A DNA stretch of 64,000 nt from Providencia alcalifaciens (GCA_025961275.1 JAOQNJ010000001.1:3555353-3619352); one strand, 5' to 3'; positions 9,082 through 19,250 are shown, counted from the first letter of the stretch. Notes: generated by a model from the sequence alone, not told the origin. Numbers and translations: made by a program.

Positions 9082-9097
9082 CGAGAGGATAGACCTG

Positions 9098-10093
9098 ATG
9101 ACCCCTAAAAGGCTAAAAGAGAGTTGGTTAGTTCGTGAAACGCAATTCTCAGCGTTTACTAACGGGCCGCTTTTAGACTTCTGGCAATTGCGGGAAGAAA
9201 GCGAATTTTTAGGGATAGATGATTTGCCTATTCGTTATGTTCGTTTTATCAAATCTAAACATAATAAAGCGATTGTTATCTCTCCTGGGCGCAGTGAAAG
9301 TTATGTGAAATACCCTGAAATTGCCTATGACTTTTTCCACCTTGGTTTTGATGTTTTTATCATTGATCATCGAGGACAAGGCCGATCAGGCCGAATGTTG
9401 ACAGATCCTCAGAAAGGACACGTTGAGAAATTTACTGACTATATTGATGATTTTGCAAAGTTTGTTGAGCTTGAAGTGCAATGTCGACATTATCTCAAAT
9501 GTTATGCCTTAGCTCACTCAATGGGGTGCGCTATCCTCGGCGGTTATTTATTGCGAGATAAAGTGACCTTTGATGCTGCGGCGATGTGTGCACCTATGAT
9601 AGGCATTAACTTACCCATGCCTCGCTGGTTAGCTGGTTTTATTGTCGAAAGGGCAGAGTCACGCCAAAGTGTGCGCAATGATTATGCCGCTTCGACAGGA
9701 AAATGGCAGCCATTACCTTATCTCATTAATGTGCTTACACACAGTCAAGAGCGTTATCGGCGTTATTTACGCTATTACGCAGACTATCCTGAGTTGCGTC
9801 TCGGTGGACCAACATATCATTGGCTACGAGAAAGCTTCGCAATGGGCGATGAGCTAATTGCAAAAGCGGGAGAAATTGATGTGCCACTGATGGTGTTAGA
9901 AGCCAGCGAAGAAAAGGTGGTCAGCAATCGAGAGCTACTAGCTTTTTGCCAAAGTCGGCAAAAAGCGCAAACAGGACGAGAAGAAAAATTACCCCTCGTA
10001 ATTGAAGGGGCACACCATGAAATCCTGTTTGAAGTCGATGCGCTAAGGGCGATGGCTCTGAATGCAATATGTGATTTTTTTGAGCAGTATTAG
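9098..10093 (+). CDS. pldB: Lysophospholipase L2
   Basis: A 331-residue alpha/beta hydrolase. The nucleophile elbow is AHSMG (Ser at about residue 145), with an acidic residue and GAHHE near the C-terminus supplying the rest of the triad. PldB removes the remaining acyl chain from lysophospholipids at the inner membrane, complementing PldA. The reading frame also extends to a TTG at 9065 inside recQ, but the ATG at 9098 with GAGAGGAT just upstream is the better start. E. coli has rhtC and rhtB between recQ and pldB; both are missing here. Confidence 0.94.
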   Translation: MTPKRLKESWLVRETQFSAFTNGPLLDFWQLREESEFLGIDDLPIRYVRFIKSKHNKAIVISPGRSESYVKYPEIAYDFFHLGFDVFIIDHRGQGRSGRMLTDPQKGHVEKFTDYIDDFAKFVELEVQCRHYLKCYALAHSMGCAILGGYLLRDKVTFDAAAMCAPMIGINLPMPRWLAGFIVERAESRQSVRNDYAASTGKWQPLPYLINVLTHSQERYRRYLRYYADYPELRLGGPTYHWLRESFAMGDELIAKAGEIDVPLMVLEASEEKVVSNRELLAFCQSRQKAQTGREEKLPLVIEGAHHEILFEVDALRAMALNAICDFFEQY

Positions 10094-10106
10094 TTAGGGA
10101 TCTTTT

Positions 10107-10916
10107 ATGAAATATCCGGTTGTCGCTTCTGATTTGGACGGTACTCTTTTATCTCCCAATCATGATTTAACGTCTTTTACGAAAGAAACTTTAAAAAAAC
10201 TGGTGCAAACACAAGATATCCATTTTGTATTTGCAACAGGTCGCCACCATATAGATGTTGCGCAGATAAGAGATGGTCTCGGCATTGACGCCTATATGAT
10301 CACATCAAATGGTGCGCGCGTACATAATATGAAAGGTGAATTAATTTTTAAGCACAATGTTGATCCTGATATCGCACATGAGCTGTGCTTGATGGAATTT
10401 GATCATCCCGATCTCGTGACTAACTATTATGGCGGCGATGATTGGTTTATTAATCGGGAAAGTCCTGAGCAAAAAGAGTTTTTCAAAGAATCCGTTTTTC
10501 ATTATACCGTCTATGATCGTCATAATTTTGATACTTCTGATGTTTGTAAAGTCTATTTCACCAGTGAAGATCACGATATGTTGGTCGATTTACAAAACCG
10601 TATACGTGAGCGCTGGCAAGATCGTGTCAACGTCACTTTCTCGTTACGCAGCTGTCTTGAGGTCATGGCGGGTGTCGTGTCTAAAGGAGAAGCATTGCAA
10701 CAAGTTGCAGCGCTTCAAGGCTATCAAGCTCATGATTGTATCGCCTTTGGTGATGGTATGAATGACAAAGAGATGCTGGCGATATCAGGTAAAGGCTGCA
10801 TTATGGATAATGCTCATCAAATGTTGAAAGATGCGTTGCCTCAACTCGAAGTCATTGGATCTAATGCTGATGAGGCAGTAGCTCATTACTTGAGAAAATA
10901 TTATTTAAATAAATAA
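10107..10916 (+). CDS. yigL: HAD-superfamily (Cof type) sugar/pyridoxal phosphatase YigL
   Basis: A 269-residue HAD IIB phosphatase. Motif I SDLDGTLL near the N-terminus provides the nucleophile and acid Asp, an alpha/beta cap follows, and GDGMNDKEML (about residues 213-222) is motif IV. It lies 13 bases after pldB and is probably co-transcribed. In E. coli and Salmonella, YigL dephosphorylates accumulated sugar phosphates and is induced through SgrS acting on the pldB-yigL mRNA; whether that control exists here is not visible. A strong terminator follows. Confidence 0.93.
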   Translation: MKYPVVASDLDGTLLSPNHDLTSFTKETLKKLVQTQDIHFVFATGRHHIDVAQIRDGLGIDAYMITSNGARVHNMKGELIFKHNVDPDIAHELCLMEFDHPDLVTNYYGGDDWFINRESPEQKEFFKESVFHYTVYDRHNFDTSDVCKVYFTSEDHDMLVDLQNRIRERWQDRVNVTFSLRSCLEVMAGVVSKGEALQQVAALQGYQAHDCIAFGDGMNDKEMLAISGKGCIMDNAHQMLKDALPQLEVIGSNADEAVAHYLRKYYLNK

Positions 10917-10962
10917 TTATTCTTAACTTTGCGTAACTATGCATTTTTACAGTGTAGAATAG

Positions 10963-11000
10963 AAGGCTGGTAAAGGACCCTTTTCCAGCCTTTATTTTTT
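10963..11000 (+). terminator. Rho-independent terminator of the pldA-recQ-pldB-yigL cluster
   Basis: AAGGCTGG pairs with CCAGCCTT, and inside it AAAGG pairs with CCTTT around a two-base tip. The hairpin is followed by TATTTTTT. It ends the plus-strand gene cluster 46 bases after the yigL stop. Confidence 0.88.
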
Positions 11001-11322
11001 GCTATAAGTATGGCAAAAATGCGCTTAAGGGCAAAGACGGTCATTTATCCTATTTTTTAAGGCGCAAGTGAAATTAAACTCCATCAGTTGTTTTTTCAGA
11101 TTACTATTCACCGTATCTGTCTTGAACCACTAGGTTATCTATGTTCATCAGCGTTTTTTCATAGAAATACCTTCATTTGTCGGCTTGGGGCAACTCAAAT
11201 TATTGTAGGTATCTAAAAAGTTAAAGATAATGTTAGGCAAGATCGTGACAAACGATGAGTTAAATATAAGGGAATAGCGTATTTTCTCAGTTGGTATTTT
11301 GCTTTGTTGAGGATTGTTTAGG
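11001..11322. other. Non-coding gap upstream of the Sel1-repeat gene
   Basis: No gene or structured RNA is apparent. It probably contains the promoter of the Sel1-repeat gene, but I cannot single out convincing -35 and -10 boxes. Confidence 0.45.
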
Positions 11323-12111
11323 ATGAAAAAAATTGCGTTAGCACTATTGTTGAGTTCCGTTTGCTACAGCTCACTATTACTTGCCACACCGGCTACTTCC
11401 CCTGCATCACAACCGACACTAGAACAAATTACGCAGTCAGCGCAAAAGGGTGATCCTACTGCCCAATTCCTTCTTGGAGAGAGCTATTTTACAGGTAAAG
11501 GCGTTTCTCAAGATTTTAAGGTTGCAGCGGAGTGGTTTATTAAAGCGGGTAATCAAGGTAATGCTGATGCACAGTTCAGATTAGGTACCATGTACGTGAA
11601 TGGTTTTTCTGTTAGCCGTGATTATGATAAAGCTATCCTGTGGTATCAGGCTGCAGCGAAGCAAAATGATACTCGTGCAGAAACTAATATGGCGATGATG
11701 TATGCGCAAGGGCTCGGTGTTGCACAAGATATTGAAAAATCAGTGTATTGGTTTAAAAAAGCAGCTCAAGGTGGGAATGCTATCGCTCAGTTCAATCTAG
11801 CCCAAATGTATTCCGTTGGTAATGGCGTTGATTTAGATAATACAAAAGCAGTATTTTGGTATCGTAAGGCAGCTCAACAGCGTGATGCAAAATCTCAGGA
11901 CCGTTTAGGTGTGATGTACTCAGAAGGTAAAGGTGTGAAGAAAAACCTTCAGCAAGCTTATGCATGGCTATCAACAGCCGTTTATAGTGGTAATAAAGAG
12001 AGTCACAAGCTGCAGGATAAAATTGCAACACAATTAAGTGACAGCGAATTGAAACAAGCACAAAAATTAGCTGAAAGTTATATTCAATCTTATGGATTTA
12101 AAGCGAGCTAA
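11323..12111 (+). CDS. Secreted or periplasmic Sel1-repeat protein
   Basis: A 262-residue protein with an N-terminal signal peptide (MKKIALALLLSS, probable cleavage after LLLAT or nearby) and then about five Sel1-like repeats of 36 residues, each with the pattern A-x-x-G-x-x-x-A-x-x-x-L-G-x-x-Y-x-x-G. Such repeats form curved helical hairpin arrays that bind proteins or envelope components. I do not recognise an orthologue with known function. The ATG at 11323 is preceded by GAGG; a TTG three codons upstream is less likely. It lies alone at a point where E. coli synteny breaks (yigL on one side, mscM on the other). Confidence 0.85.
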   Translation: MKKIALALLLSSVCYSSLLLATPATSPASQPTLEQITQSAQKGDPTAQFLLGESYFTGKGVSQDFKVAAEWFIKAGNQGNADAQFRLGTMYVNGFSVSRDYDKAILWYQAAAKQNDTRAETNMAMMYAQGLGVAQDIEKSVYWFKKAAQGGNAIAQFNLAQMYSVGNGVDLDNTKAVFWYRKAAQQRDAKSQDRLGVMYSEGKGVKKNLQQAYAWLSTAVYSGNKESHKLQDKIATQLSDSELKQAQKLAESYIQSYGFKAS

Positions 12112-12175
12112 AACGGCGAGTGTGAAAAATGGCCCAAATTGAGTTTTTCAGTATGTAATCTTTCTTCAGCCATAC

Positions 12176-12220
12176 AATTTAGTCGAGAAAAATGATAAAT
12201 TCCTTTTTCTCGACTAAATT
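12176..12220. terminator. Bidirectional terminator, perfect 17-bp stem
   Basis: AATTTAGTCGAGAAAAA (12176-12192) and TTTTTCTCGACTAAATT (12204-12220) are exact inverse complements around an 11-base loop, with A and T runs inside the arms. It lies between the convergent Sel1-repeat gene and the 117-residue gene. Confidence 0.85.
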
Positions 12221-12247
12221 ATCACCATCAAAAATTCTATATTTTAC

Positions 12248-12601
12248 TTAATAATTCAATATTCTATCGGAGTATCGGGATACTATTTGGTATCCCAGCA
12301 TAATTATCATGGATAATATGAGATAAGCCCAGCTCAAGCGATAAAAACGGTTATAACCCCATCCTCTGCGGATATTCAGCTGGAGCTCTTTGCTTGAAAG
12401 TCTACGGACTAACATTCGGTAAATGACGATATATAACAGACTCAAAGCTTGCCAAAGATGCAGTATTCTCTCAGCGAAAGATTTACCGACGATAAGCAGG
12501 ATTACCAGAGGGATCAGAAAAAATAGAATCGAACCAACTTTCTCAAATTGCGTGATCCGCAACATAATCAATTCGTCTTGTGGTTCTGATAACGACTTCA
12601 T
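12248..12601 (-). CDS. Small membrane protein of unknown function
   Basis: A 117-residue protein that I do not recognise. It has three likely membrane helices (about residues 22-42, 48-64 and 88-108) separated by basic loops (RRLSSKELQ, RRGWGYNR), which by the positive-inside rule suggests those loops face the cytoplasm. AGGGTGG lies a few bases upstream of the ATG, supporting translation. It is downstream of mscM on the same strand, 74 bases from its stop, so it could be expressed with it. A shared role in the envelope is only a guess. Confidence 0.65.
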   Translation of the reverse strand: MKSLSEPQDELIMLRITQFEKVGSILFFLIPLVILLIVGKSFAERILHLWQALSLLYIVIYRMLVRRLSSKELQLNIRRGWGYNRFYRLSWAYLILSMIIMLGYQIVSRYSDRILNY

Positions 12602-12675
12602 TTCACCACCCTAAAGATAATTTGTTGTGTTAATTAGATGACCAAAGAGGAATACCCTTTGGTCATTACTGATAA

Positions 12676-15600
12676 CTAAAGCTCACCAGATGTACGAGGT
12701 GGATTACGATTCGCAAGGTTGTTAGTCGCACTTTGTAGCGCATTATCACGTATATCGACGCGTGCTTGGAATGGTGGGAATGGCAGAGTGATACCTTGTT
12801 CTGCAAAGGCCGCCAATATGTTTTGGTGGATCTCATGGCGTGCAGGCAAACGGTGCCCCATTTCTGCCGCAAATACACGTAATTCAAAAATCTGAATACC
12901 TTGTTGTAAATCGACCAAATAAACTTCTGGGCTTGGATTTTCCAAGATCATCGTTGAGCGCTCAGCTGCCGTTAATATGATCGAAGTCACTAGCTTGCTA
13001 CTTGCATCTACAGGTGCAGGGATGGTCATAACAATACGCGTCACGGTGTCTGATAACGACCAGTTAATAAATTGCTCAGTAATAAAGGCCTTATTTGGCA
13101 CAATGATCTCTTTTCTATCCCAATCAGTCAGCGTTGTAGCACGGGTATTAATTTTAGTGATGCTGCCGGTGAGATTGCGGATAGTCACAGTATCGCCAAT
13201 ACGGATTGGTTTTTCGAACAAGATCATCAAACCCGAGATAATATTGGCAAAGATTTCTTGTAAACCAAAACCCAACCCAACCCCCATCGCGGCAATAAGC
13301 CATTGTAATTTAGACCAATCAATTCCAAGCATGGAAAAGCCAACAATAGTACCAATAATGGTAATTGAATACTTGGTGAGTGTACTAATGGCATAACCGG
13401 TACCTGGTGTTAAATCTAAGTGTTGAAGTACGGCTAATTCAAGTAGAGCAGGTAGGTTGCGGACGAGTTGTGTCGTGACAATAATAACCAATATCGCGAT
13501 AAAAATAGAGCCCATGGTGATCGGTTGAACCGTATCAACACCATTGATTGTAGAGGTTACGTCCCATAAGCGAACATTTTCAAGGAATGAAAATGCCGTA
13601 TGCAGTTCAGACCACAGCCAAATCAGTGAAACCAGCGCAATCATAGTGAGAATGGAGCGGACTAATCCGACAGATTGTGCGCTGATCGCATCGAGGTCGA
13701 TCACTTGTTCTTCAATATCAATTGAACCTTCACCGCTGGCACTAGGTGATAGTGTATCATCTTCCCCTTTTGCCCTCTGGGCTAAGATATCCGCACGGCG
13801 CTGCTTCGCTCGCTCAAAGGCAAGTTTACGACGTTGCATAGACATCCAACGTCTGATGGTATGGTAAACAATTAACAGTACAAACCATATCGCAACAGAT
13901 GTCTCTAACCGTGCCAGAAGAGCCTGTGACGTTGAGAAGTAACCCAGTAAAGAGAAAAATGCTGCAACAATAGGCGCGACAAGCAACATCCACCACAAGG
14001 CTTTGTTGATCAGGTTATCACCTGAACCGTGCCTATCGAGATAGAGAGGGACTTGAGTTCGCCGTAAGTTGTTAGTCATTAAACTTAATGTGAAGCATAG
14101 CAATAAGAAGCAGAAGCGTCCTATTGTTGAAGCAAACTCTCTATCACGGTAATACTCGAAGGTAATCAGTGACATCATCAGGGGGACGATGACGAAAATT
14201 GCTAGTCGATAGTGGCGCATTGCACGCTTAACAGAGTCTTTATTCCAACCAAAATGAGCGATAAATAACCCTGTTGGTCGTGAGAAGGTTTCACTGATCA
14301 TAAATAGCCATAGCACAGGCGTAGTTGCACTAACCCCATAGCCAATCGCCACCGCCATAGGATATTGCCAAGCACTTTTTAATCCATAGCCAATGGCAGA
14401 CCACATCATAGGTAAGGGTAGCGCGACAATTATGGACCAAAAAATGGTGCGAACGGTAAGATAAAAGCGATCTTGAGTGACCTTGCCAATGCGTAAACTC
14501 GCACGGTCAAGGAAGGCTTGATAATGTTTACGCGTACTAATACTAAAAATAACTAGAATTATTGATCCGAGCAGATAAAGGAAAGTGTCTTGGGTAGTAA
14601 GCATTACCTTTAATGCCTTAGTTAACTGCGATAGTGTATCTAACGACAGCAACTGAGTAATATCCGTGACCAATAAAACTGGATAATTAAGGCTCACAGG
14701 AGGGACATCAGCAACCCAAAATAAGTAACGACGTGAGGCATCTTTTACTTCATTTAATGCATCTACCAGCTGACTTGTCGCAACGTTTAATTTTGTTAGC
14801 TCTAATGTTTCTGTATCAAAACCAGAAATGAGGGCAGATAGTAGTTCTTTCCGTGTTTTGATTAGTGATGCGTAAACTTGAGCTTGTGCGGGACTTAAGT
14901 TATTTTCACTATCTTCAATGGCAATTTCCGCTTTAGATAATTTATCAAACATATCTTCATATTTGAGTCGTTGAATACGGATATCTGCCATATCTCTACT
15001 AAGCTGCTGGCTTTTCGGGATCCCTGGCAACTGTGCTAACTGTGTCCGCAGTGCATCACCTAAGGTACTAGAGCCGTCTAACCATTGAGCTTGCTCTCTA
15101 ATCGTTGTTAATGCCTGACGAGCTTTCTGTATTTTGGAAGAGGTTTCGGTCTGATTCGTACTGATCACAGTCATTCGAGCTGCTTGTTCAGTCAATTCTT
15201 GAGATAACTTACGGTTAATATCAATTTGTTGTGTGAGAAAAGGCGTGAGCTCCCCTTGCTCAGCAAGCATCTCCGTGTGTTCTAACGCCAAGACTGCTTT
15301 TTGTTGTCGTAAGTTATTTTGCACTTCACGTAATTGCTGTAATTCAACTTCAAGGCGGTTGTAGCGTTTTTTCGAAAGCTCCAAAGAGACCCGCGAAATT
15401 TCTTGGCGGTTATTGGCGGATAATTGTGCGATTTCTAGCGCATTAACGTCTGACTTACGAGCGTTTATTTCAGATTGAGCAAGCATTGCTTGCGCTTCAG
15501 CTAAAGGTGTAGCGGGTGTACTTAATGATTGATAGCGGAAAGTGGCTTCCGAAAGAAGGCGGCGTGATTCTGATAGCTGTTGTGGCAAGGAACTCAGTGA

Positions 15601-16017
15601 TTCACTGATTTCACGGCCTTTATCTTGTTCTTGTTGAGTTTTTCGGCCTTGCTCAAGAAGCTGGCTACTGACTTGAACGATTTGCTGCTCAAGTTCAGAT
15701 AATCCGATATTCGCAGGAATTGCGGGTGGCTCATCTCTTTCATTGAGAAGCTCCTTTCTTAATCCATTGATAATTTTAGGGAAATTATCAATGCTATCTT
15801 GATAGGCTTTTGCCTTTGCATCAGACTCTTTTGCATCATTAATCCAGTTTAGTGTCCCTTGTAATGCTTGTGCTATCTCTGCATCTTTTGGATTTTTACT
15901 AGGATCAAGCTGAGAAAGCTCCTGCTTAATCTGTGCTTCATTTAGCGTGACATTGGGTGCCGCCACAGCAGAGAAGGCGATTAACAGGCTGAAAACAAAA
16001 CTGATAATCAAACGCAC
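12676..16017 (-). CDS. mscM: Miniconductance mechanosensitive channel MscM
   Basis: A 1113-residue protein, close to E. coli YjeP/MscM at 1107. It has a signal peptide (about residues 1-19), a long periplasmic coiled-coil region (to about residue 470) rich in Gln and Glu, about eleven membrane helices, and a C-terminal MscS core whose pore helix and beta domain include GVGLGFGLQEIFANIISG and KPIRIGDTVT. It opens under membrane tension to release solutes after hypo-osmotic shock. The start is GTG 16017 with AAGGAG eight bases upstream. It follows psd and rsgA on the same strand, as in E. coli. Confidence 0.95.
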   Translation of the reverse strand: MRLIISFVFSLLIAFSAVAAPNVTLNEAQIKQELSQLDPSKNPKDAEIAQALQGTLNWINDAKESDAKAKAYQDSIDNFPKIINGLRKELLNERDEPPAIPANIGLSELEQQIVQVSSQLLEQGRKTQQEQDKGREISESLSSLPQQLSESRRLLSEATFRYQSLSTPATPLAEAQAMLAQSEINARKSDVNALEIAQLSANNRQEISRVSLELSKKRYNRLEVELQQLREVQNNLRQQKAVLALEHTEMLAEQGELTPFLTQQIDINRKLSQELTEQAARMTVISTNQTETSSKIQKARQALTTIREQAQWLDGSSTLGDALRTQLAQLPGIPKSQQLSRDMADIRIQRLKYEDMFDKLSKAEIAIEDSENNLSPAQAQVYASLIKTRKELLSALISGFDTETLELTKLNVATSQLVDALNEVKDASRRYLFWVADVPPVSLNYPVLLVTDITQLLSLDTLSQLTKALKVMLTTQDTFLYLLGSIILVIFSISTRKHYQAFLDRASLRIGKVTQDRFYLTVRTIFWSIIVALPLPMMWSAIGYGLKSAWQYPMAVAIGYGVSATTPVLWLFMISETFSRPTGLFIAHFGWNKDSVKRAMRHYRLAIFVIVPLMMSLITFEYYRDREFASTIGRFCFLLLCFTLSLMTNNLRRTQVPLYLDRHGSGDNLINKALWWMLLVAPIVAAFFSLLGYFSTSQALLARLETSVAIWFVLLIVYHTIRRWMSMQRRKLAFERAKQRRADILAQRAKGEDDTLSPSASGEGSIDIEEQVIDLDAISAQSVGLVRSILTMIALVSLIWLWSELHTAFSFLENVRLWDVTSTINGVDTVQPITMGSIFIAILVIIVTTQLVRNLPALLELAVLQHLDLTPGTGYAISTLTKYSITIIGTIVGFSMLGIDWSKLQWLIAAMGVGLGFGLQEIFANIISGLMILFEKPIRIGDTVTIRNLTGSITKINTRATTLTDWDRKEIIVPNKAFITEQFINWSLSDTVTRIVMTIPAPVDASSKLVTSIILTAAERSTMILENPSPEVYLVDLQQGIQIFELRVFAAEMGHRLPARHEIHQNILAAFAEQGITLPFPPFQARVDIRDNALQSATNNLANRNPPRTSGEL

Positions 16018-16125
16018 AGTGGGAGCTCCTTCAAGCGATTAATAGAGGATGACTACATTACAGCTTACACACATCATATTTTAAGCGATTTGATATGAAT
16101 TATCTGTATAGATTTTGGTCGTCGA

Positions 16126-16157
16126 CCCGATTCACATTGTTAATTATGTGAATCGGG
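16126..16157 (-). terminator. 12-bp perfect hairpin between psd and mscM
   Basis: CCCGATTCACAT and ATGTGAATCGGG are exact inverse complements around an 8-base loop, 19 bases after the psd stop. There is no U-run on either side, so it may modulate readthrough or protect the psd mRNA 3' end instead of terminating fully. Confidence 0.5.
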
Positions 16158-16175
16158 ATGGCTTAGCATGCTGGC

Positions 16176-17093
16176 TTATGCATCTATAGGCAGATCAGAT
16201 TCAGCATCTGACTCAGCTGACGTTTTACTTGTCGCAGTTTCAGCAAGTAATTCACCCATACGAGTGGCATAGCCTGGGATAAGTGAAGAATTAAACTGAA
16301 TTGCATTTGGCTCAAACAGATTGATGACGGTTGACCCTAACTTAAAGCGCCCCATCTCTTCACCTTTTTTCAGAAAGACAGCATGTTCAGTGAGCTGCTC
16401 TGGATAAGTCCAACGCTTAATAATGCCTTCACGTTGATTATTCACACAGCCACTCCATACCGTTTCTATGCTACCGACTATGGTGGCACCGACTAAAATT
16501 TGAACCATCAGGCCCATATCGGTTTTAAACACGCAAATTAAACGTTCATTACGTGCAAAGAGGTTAGGGACATTAGCTGCAGTCAGTGGATTCACTGAAA
16601 ACAGGTCACCCGGAACATAAATCATTTCCGTTAATAATCCATCACATGGCATATGTACACGGTGATAATCCCGAGGTGATAGATAAGTCGTTATAAACTC
16701 GCCTCCACGGAACTTATCAGCGAGCTGATAATTACCAGCAAGCAAAGCTTCGACGGTATAATTATGGCCTTTCGCTTGGAAAATCTGATCATTTTGAATT
16801 GGGCCCAATTGGCTGATAGCACCATCAGCAGGTTGAGCTAATTGATGACTTTCAGAGACCAGTGGACGCACTTGTTCTTTTAATGAGCGAACAAAAAAAT
16901 CGTTAAACGTTGCATAAGCAGTGAATTCACTTTTTTGTGCTTCATTCATATCCACTTTATACACTTTAGCGAAGAGCTTTATTGCCCATTGAGTGATAAA
17001 GCCCGCGTTCTTATTGGCAAACCACCCAGCAAACTGAGTAAGCCCTTGTTTAGGTAGCATATATTGCAAACGTATTTTAATCTTATCCAGCAC
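16176..17093 (-). CDS. psd: Phosphatidylserine decarboxylase proenzyme
   Basis: A 305-residue proenzyme. The LGST motif in [13 protein letters not shown] (about residue 255) is the self-cleavage site whose Ser becomes the pyruvoyl group, and [10 protein letters not shown] carries the catalytic His. The enzyme makes phosphatidylethanolamine from phosphatidylserine at the inner membrane. The start is taken as GTG 17093, preceded by GAGG and giving an N-terminus that aligns with E. coli Psd ([13 protein letters not shown]). A TTG at 17126 is the alternative. It is flanked by rsgA upstream and mscM downstream, all on the minus strand. The acidic C-terminal tail is variable in the family. Confidence 0.96.
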   Translation of the reverse strand: MLDKIKIRLQYMLPKQGLTQFAGWFANKNAGFITQWAIKLFAKVYKVDMNEAQKSEFTAYATFNDFFVRSLKEQVRPLVSESHQLAQPADGAISQLGPIQNDQIFQAKGHNYTVEALLAGNYQLADKFRGGEFITTYLSPRDYHRVHMPCDGLLTEMIYVPGDLFSVNPLTAANVPNLFARNERLICVFKTDMGLMVQILVGATIVGSIETVWSGCVNNQREGIIKRWTYPEQLTEHAVFLKKGEEMGRFKLGSTVINLFEPNAIQFNSSLIPGYATRMGELLAETATSKTSAESDAESDLPIDA

Positions 17094-17263
17094 GTTAACC
17101 TCAAATTCGTAAAGGCCAGTTAGCAAAAAGGAGTCATTGTACCTTTGCTTTTTTAAATAGGCTATTTTGTTTCGATAAGCTTAGAAATCTTTACTTTTAA
17201 CACATTGACAATAAGACTCAATGTGAGTACTCGCTTACTTTATAAGCTATAGCTAATTAGTCT

Positions 17264-18316
17264 CTACTTATCTTTCCCTGTGAAATTACCACGTGGTTTA
17301 ACCTGCTCCATGCTTTCTAGAATGCGATGATAATTTTCAAAACGTGACTCAGCTATTTTCCCTTCATCTACCGCTTCACGTAGAATACAGCCAGGATCAT
17401 CGATATGTTTACAATCACGAAACTTACAACCACCTAGGTACTCTCTAAATTCGACAAATCCTTGTGTCACTTGTTCCGTGGATAGATGCCATAAACCGAA
17501 TTCACGCACGCCAGGGGAGTCGATAACATCGCCACCCTGTGGGAAATGGTACAGTCTTGATGTCGTCGTTGTGTGTTGACCCAACCCTGAGTTATCAGAA
17601 ACGTCATTGACCAAAATCGCGTGCTCTTTATTGGGTAGCAGTCCGTTCAATAAGCTGGATTTACCGACACCCGATTGCCCCACGAAGACTGAAATTTTAC
17701 CGACTAGAGCGTTAGTAAGTGCTTCCATTCCTTCATTGGTCTGACCAGATACTTCAAGCACCTGATAGCCGATCTCGCTATAAATTGTCATTAATTCACT
17801 GACCCATTCACGATTTTCTTCGTCTAGTAGATCAATTTTATTCAGCACAATAATGGGTTTAACACCTAAGGTCTCACAAGCGACTAAATAGCGGTCGATA
17901 ATATTGAGTGAAAGCTCAGGCAAAATAGCAGAAACAACGACGATTTGGTCAATATTCGCGGCGATAGGCTTGAGCCCATCATAATAATCTGGTCGTGTTA
18001 GTACGGAGTGACGTTCGTGAACGGCTTCAACAATACCATTAATTTTAATATCGGCTTGTGTATTCAGGGCTGGGCGCCAAACAACCCGATCTCCCGTGAC
18101 AAGAGATGAAATGGTTCGGCGTAAGTTACAACGCTGTACTGTTCCATCAAGAGCTTCTATATCAGCATGTTGGCCGAATCGGCTGATCACTAAACCTTCT
18201 TGTGCTTCACCTAACTGGCTGTCATCAATTTCAGTGACATTTTGCTTTTTCAGTCGTTTTTGATGATTTGCCTGCACGCGGCGCTGCTGGCCTTTTGACA
18301 GTTTCTGCTTAGTCAC
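17264..18316 (-). CDS. rsgA: Small ribosomal subunit biogenesis GTPase RsgA
   Basis: A 350-residue protein, the same length as E. coli RsgA. It has an N-terminal OB fold, then a circularly permuted GTPase in which G4 (LNKIDLL) precedes G1 ([12 protein letters not shown]) and G3 (DSPGVREF), and a C-terminal zinc knuckle (CKFRDCKH and a later Cys). It promotes late 30S maturation, releasing RbfA and checking the decoding centre. GTG 18316 is chosen because the following [13 protein letters not shown] matches E. coli and AGAGG lies just upstream; an earlier in-frame GTG at 18331 is less likely. It is divergent from orn. Confidence 0.96.
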   Translation of the reverse strand: MTKQKLSKGQQRRVQANHQKRLKKQNVTEIDDSQLGEAQEGLVISRFGQHADIEALDGTVQRCNLRRTISSLVTGDRVVWRPALNTQADIKINGIVEAVHERHSVLTRPDYYDGLKPIAANIDQIVVVSAILPELSLNIIDRYLVACETLGVKPIIVLNKIDLLDEENREWVSELMTIYSEIGYQVLEVSGQTNEGMEALTNALVGKISVFVGQSGVGKSSLLNGLLPNKEHAILVNDVSDNSGLGQHTTTTSRLYHFPQGGDVIDSPGVREFGLWHLSTEQVTQGFVEFREYLGGCKFRDCKHIDDPGCILREAVDEGKIAESRFENYHRILESMEQVKPRGNFTGKDK

Positions 18317-18434
18317 CTGACCTCTCTTCACTATGTTGGCTGGATTTTATTTTTTTGGTTACTTGAGTGGATCGCGTAGATACCTCAAACGCGTTATCAT
18401 ACACGAACTCCACTGGATCAAGTTAGGGTATATG

Positions 18435-18977
18435 ATGCAAAAGAATGAGAATAATTTAATCTGGATCGATTTAGAAATGACCGGCCTCGATCCTGAGCGT
18501 GACCGTATTATTGAAATCGCAACAATCGTCACGGACAGCCAGCTTAATATTTTAGCACAAGGTCCTGTCATTGCGGTGCATCAAACATCAGAGCAGCTCG
18601 CTTTGATGGATGAGTGGAACGTTAACACACATACAGGAAGTGGCCTTGTTGAGCGCGTTAAGAGCAGTACGCTTGGTGAGCATGAGGCAGAAAAGGCGAC
18701 GATTGAATTTTTAGAACAATGGGTACCAAAAGGCGCATCTCCTATTTGTGGTAACAGTGTCGGTCAAGATCGTCGTTTCTTGTTTCGCTACATGCCTGAA
18801 TTAGAGGGTTATTTTCACTATCGTTATCTTGATGTGAGCACTTTGAAGGAGCTTGCTCGTCGTTGGAAACCAGAAATATTGGCTGGATTTACTAAGAAGG
18901 GTACGCATCAAGCATTAGATGATATTCGTGAGTCTATCGCTGAATTAGCCTACTATCGTGAAACATTTATTAAGTAA
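18435..18977 (+). CDS. orn: Oligoribonuclease (DEDDh 3'-5' exoribonuclease)
   Basis: A 180-residue nuclease almost identical in layout to E. coli Orn. [11 protein letters not shown] supplies the first Asp-Glu pair, [11 protein letters not shown] the second Asp, and [10 protein letters not shown] the His and last Asp. It degrades dinucleotides at the end of mRNA decay and the pGpG from cyclic-di-GMP breakdown. Two adjacent ATGs exist (18432, 18435); AGGG at 18425-18428 is better spaced for 18435. It is divergent from rsgA and followed by the tRNA-Gly cluster, the same order as in E. coli. Confidence 0.96.
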   Translation: MQKNENNLIWIDLEMTGLDPERDRIIEIATIVTDSQLNILAQGPVIAVHQTSEQLALMDEWNVNTHTGSGLVERVKSSTLGEHEAEKATIEFLEQWVPKGASPICGNSVGQDRRFLFRYMPELEGYFHYRYLDVSTLKELARRWKPEILAGFTKKGTHQALDDIRESIAELAYYRETFIK

Positions 18978-19250
18978 CGATAATTAATTAATAATTTAAT
19001 CATTTGATTAAATGTATTGGCTGCCTAAGGGGGGCCAATTGTTTTTTTGGAACTGAAGATTTTTATAAATGATTTAATACAGGATCAATTACCAAATTGA
19101 CTTAGTGTTAGTTGTTTATTATTTAAGTGACAAAAGTAAAAGATGTGAATCGATTGAAATCAAAAGTTTACTCGTGGTGTCGATAAAATAAACACAATGT
19201 TGATTTTATCAGCAAACAAACAAAAAAATGAAAAATTTTAGCCAAGGGTC

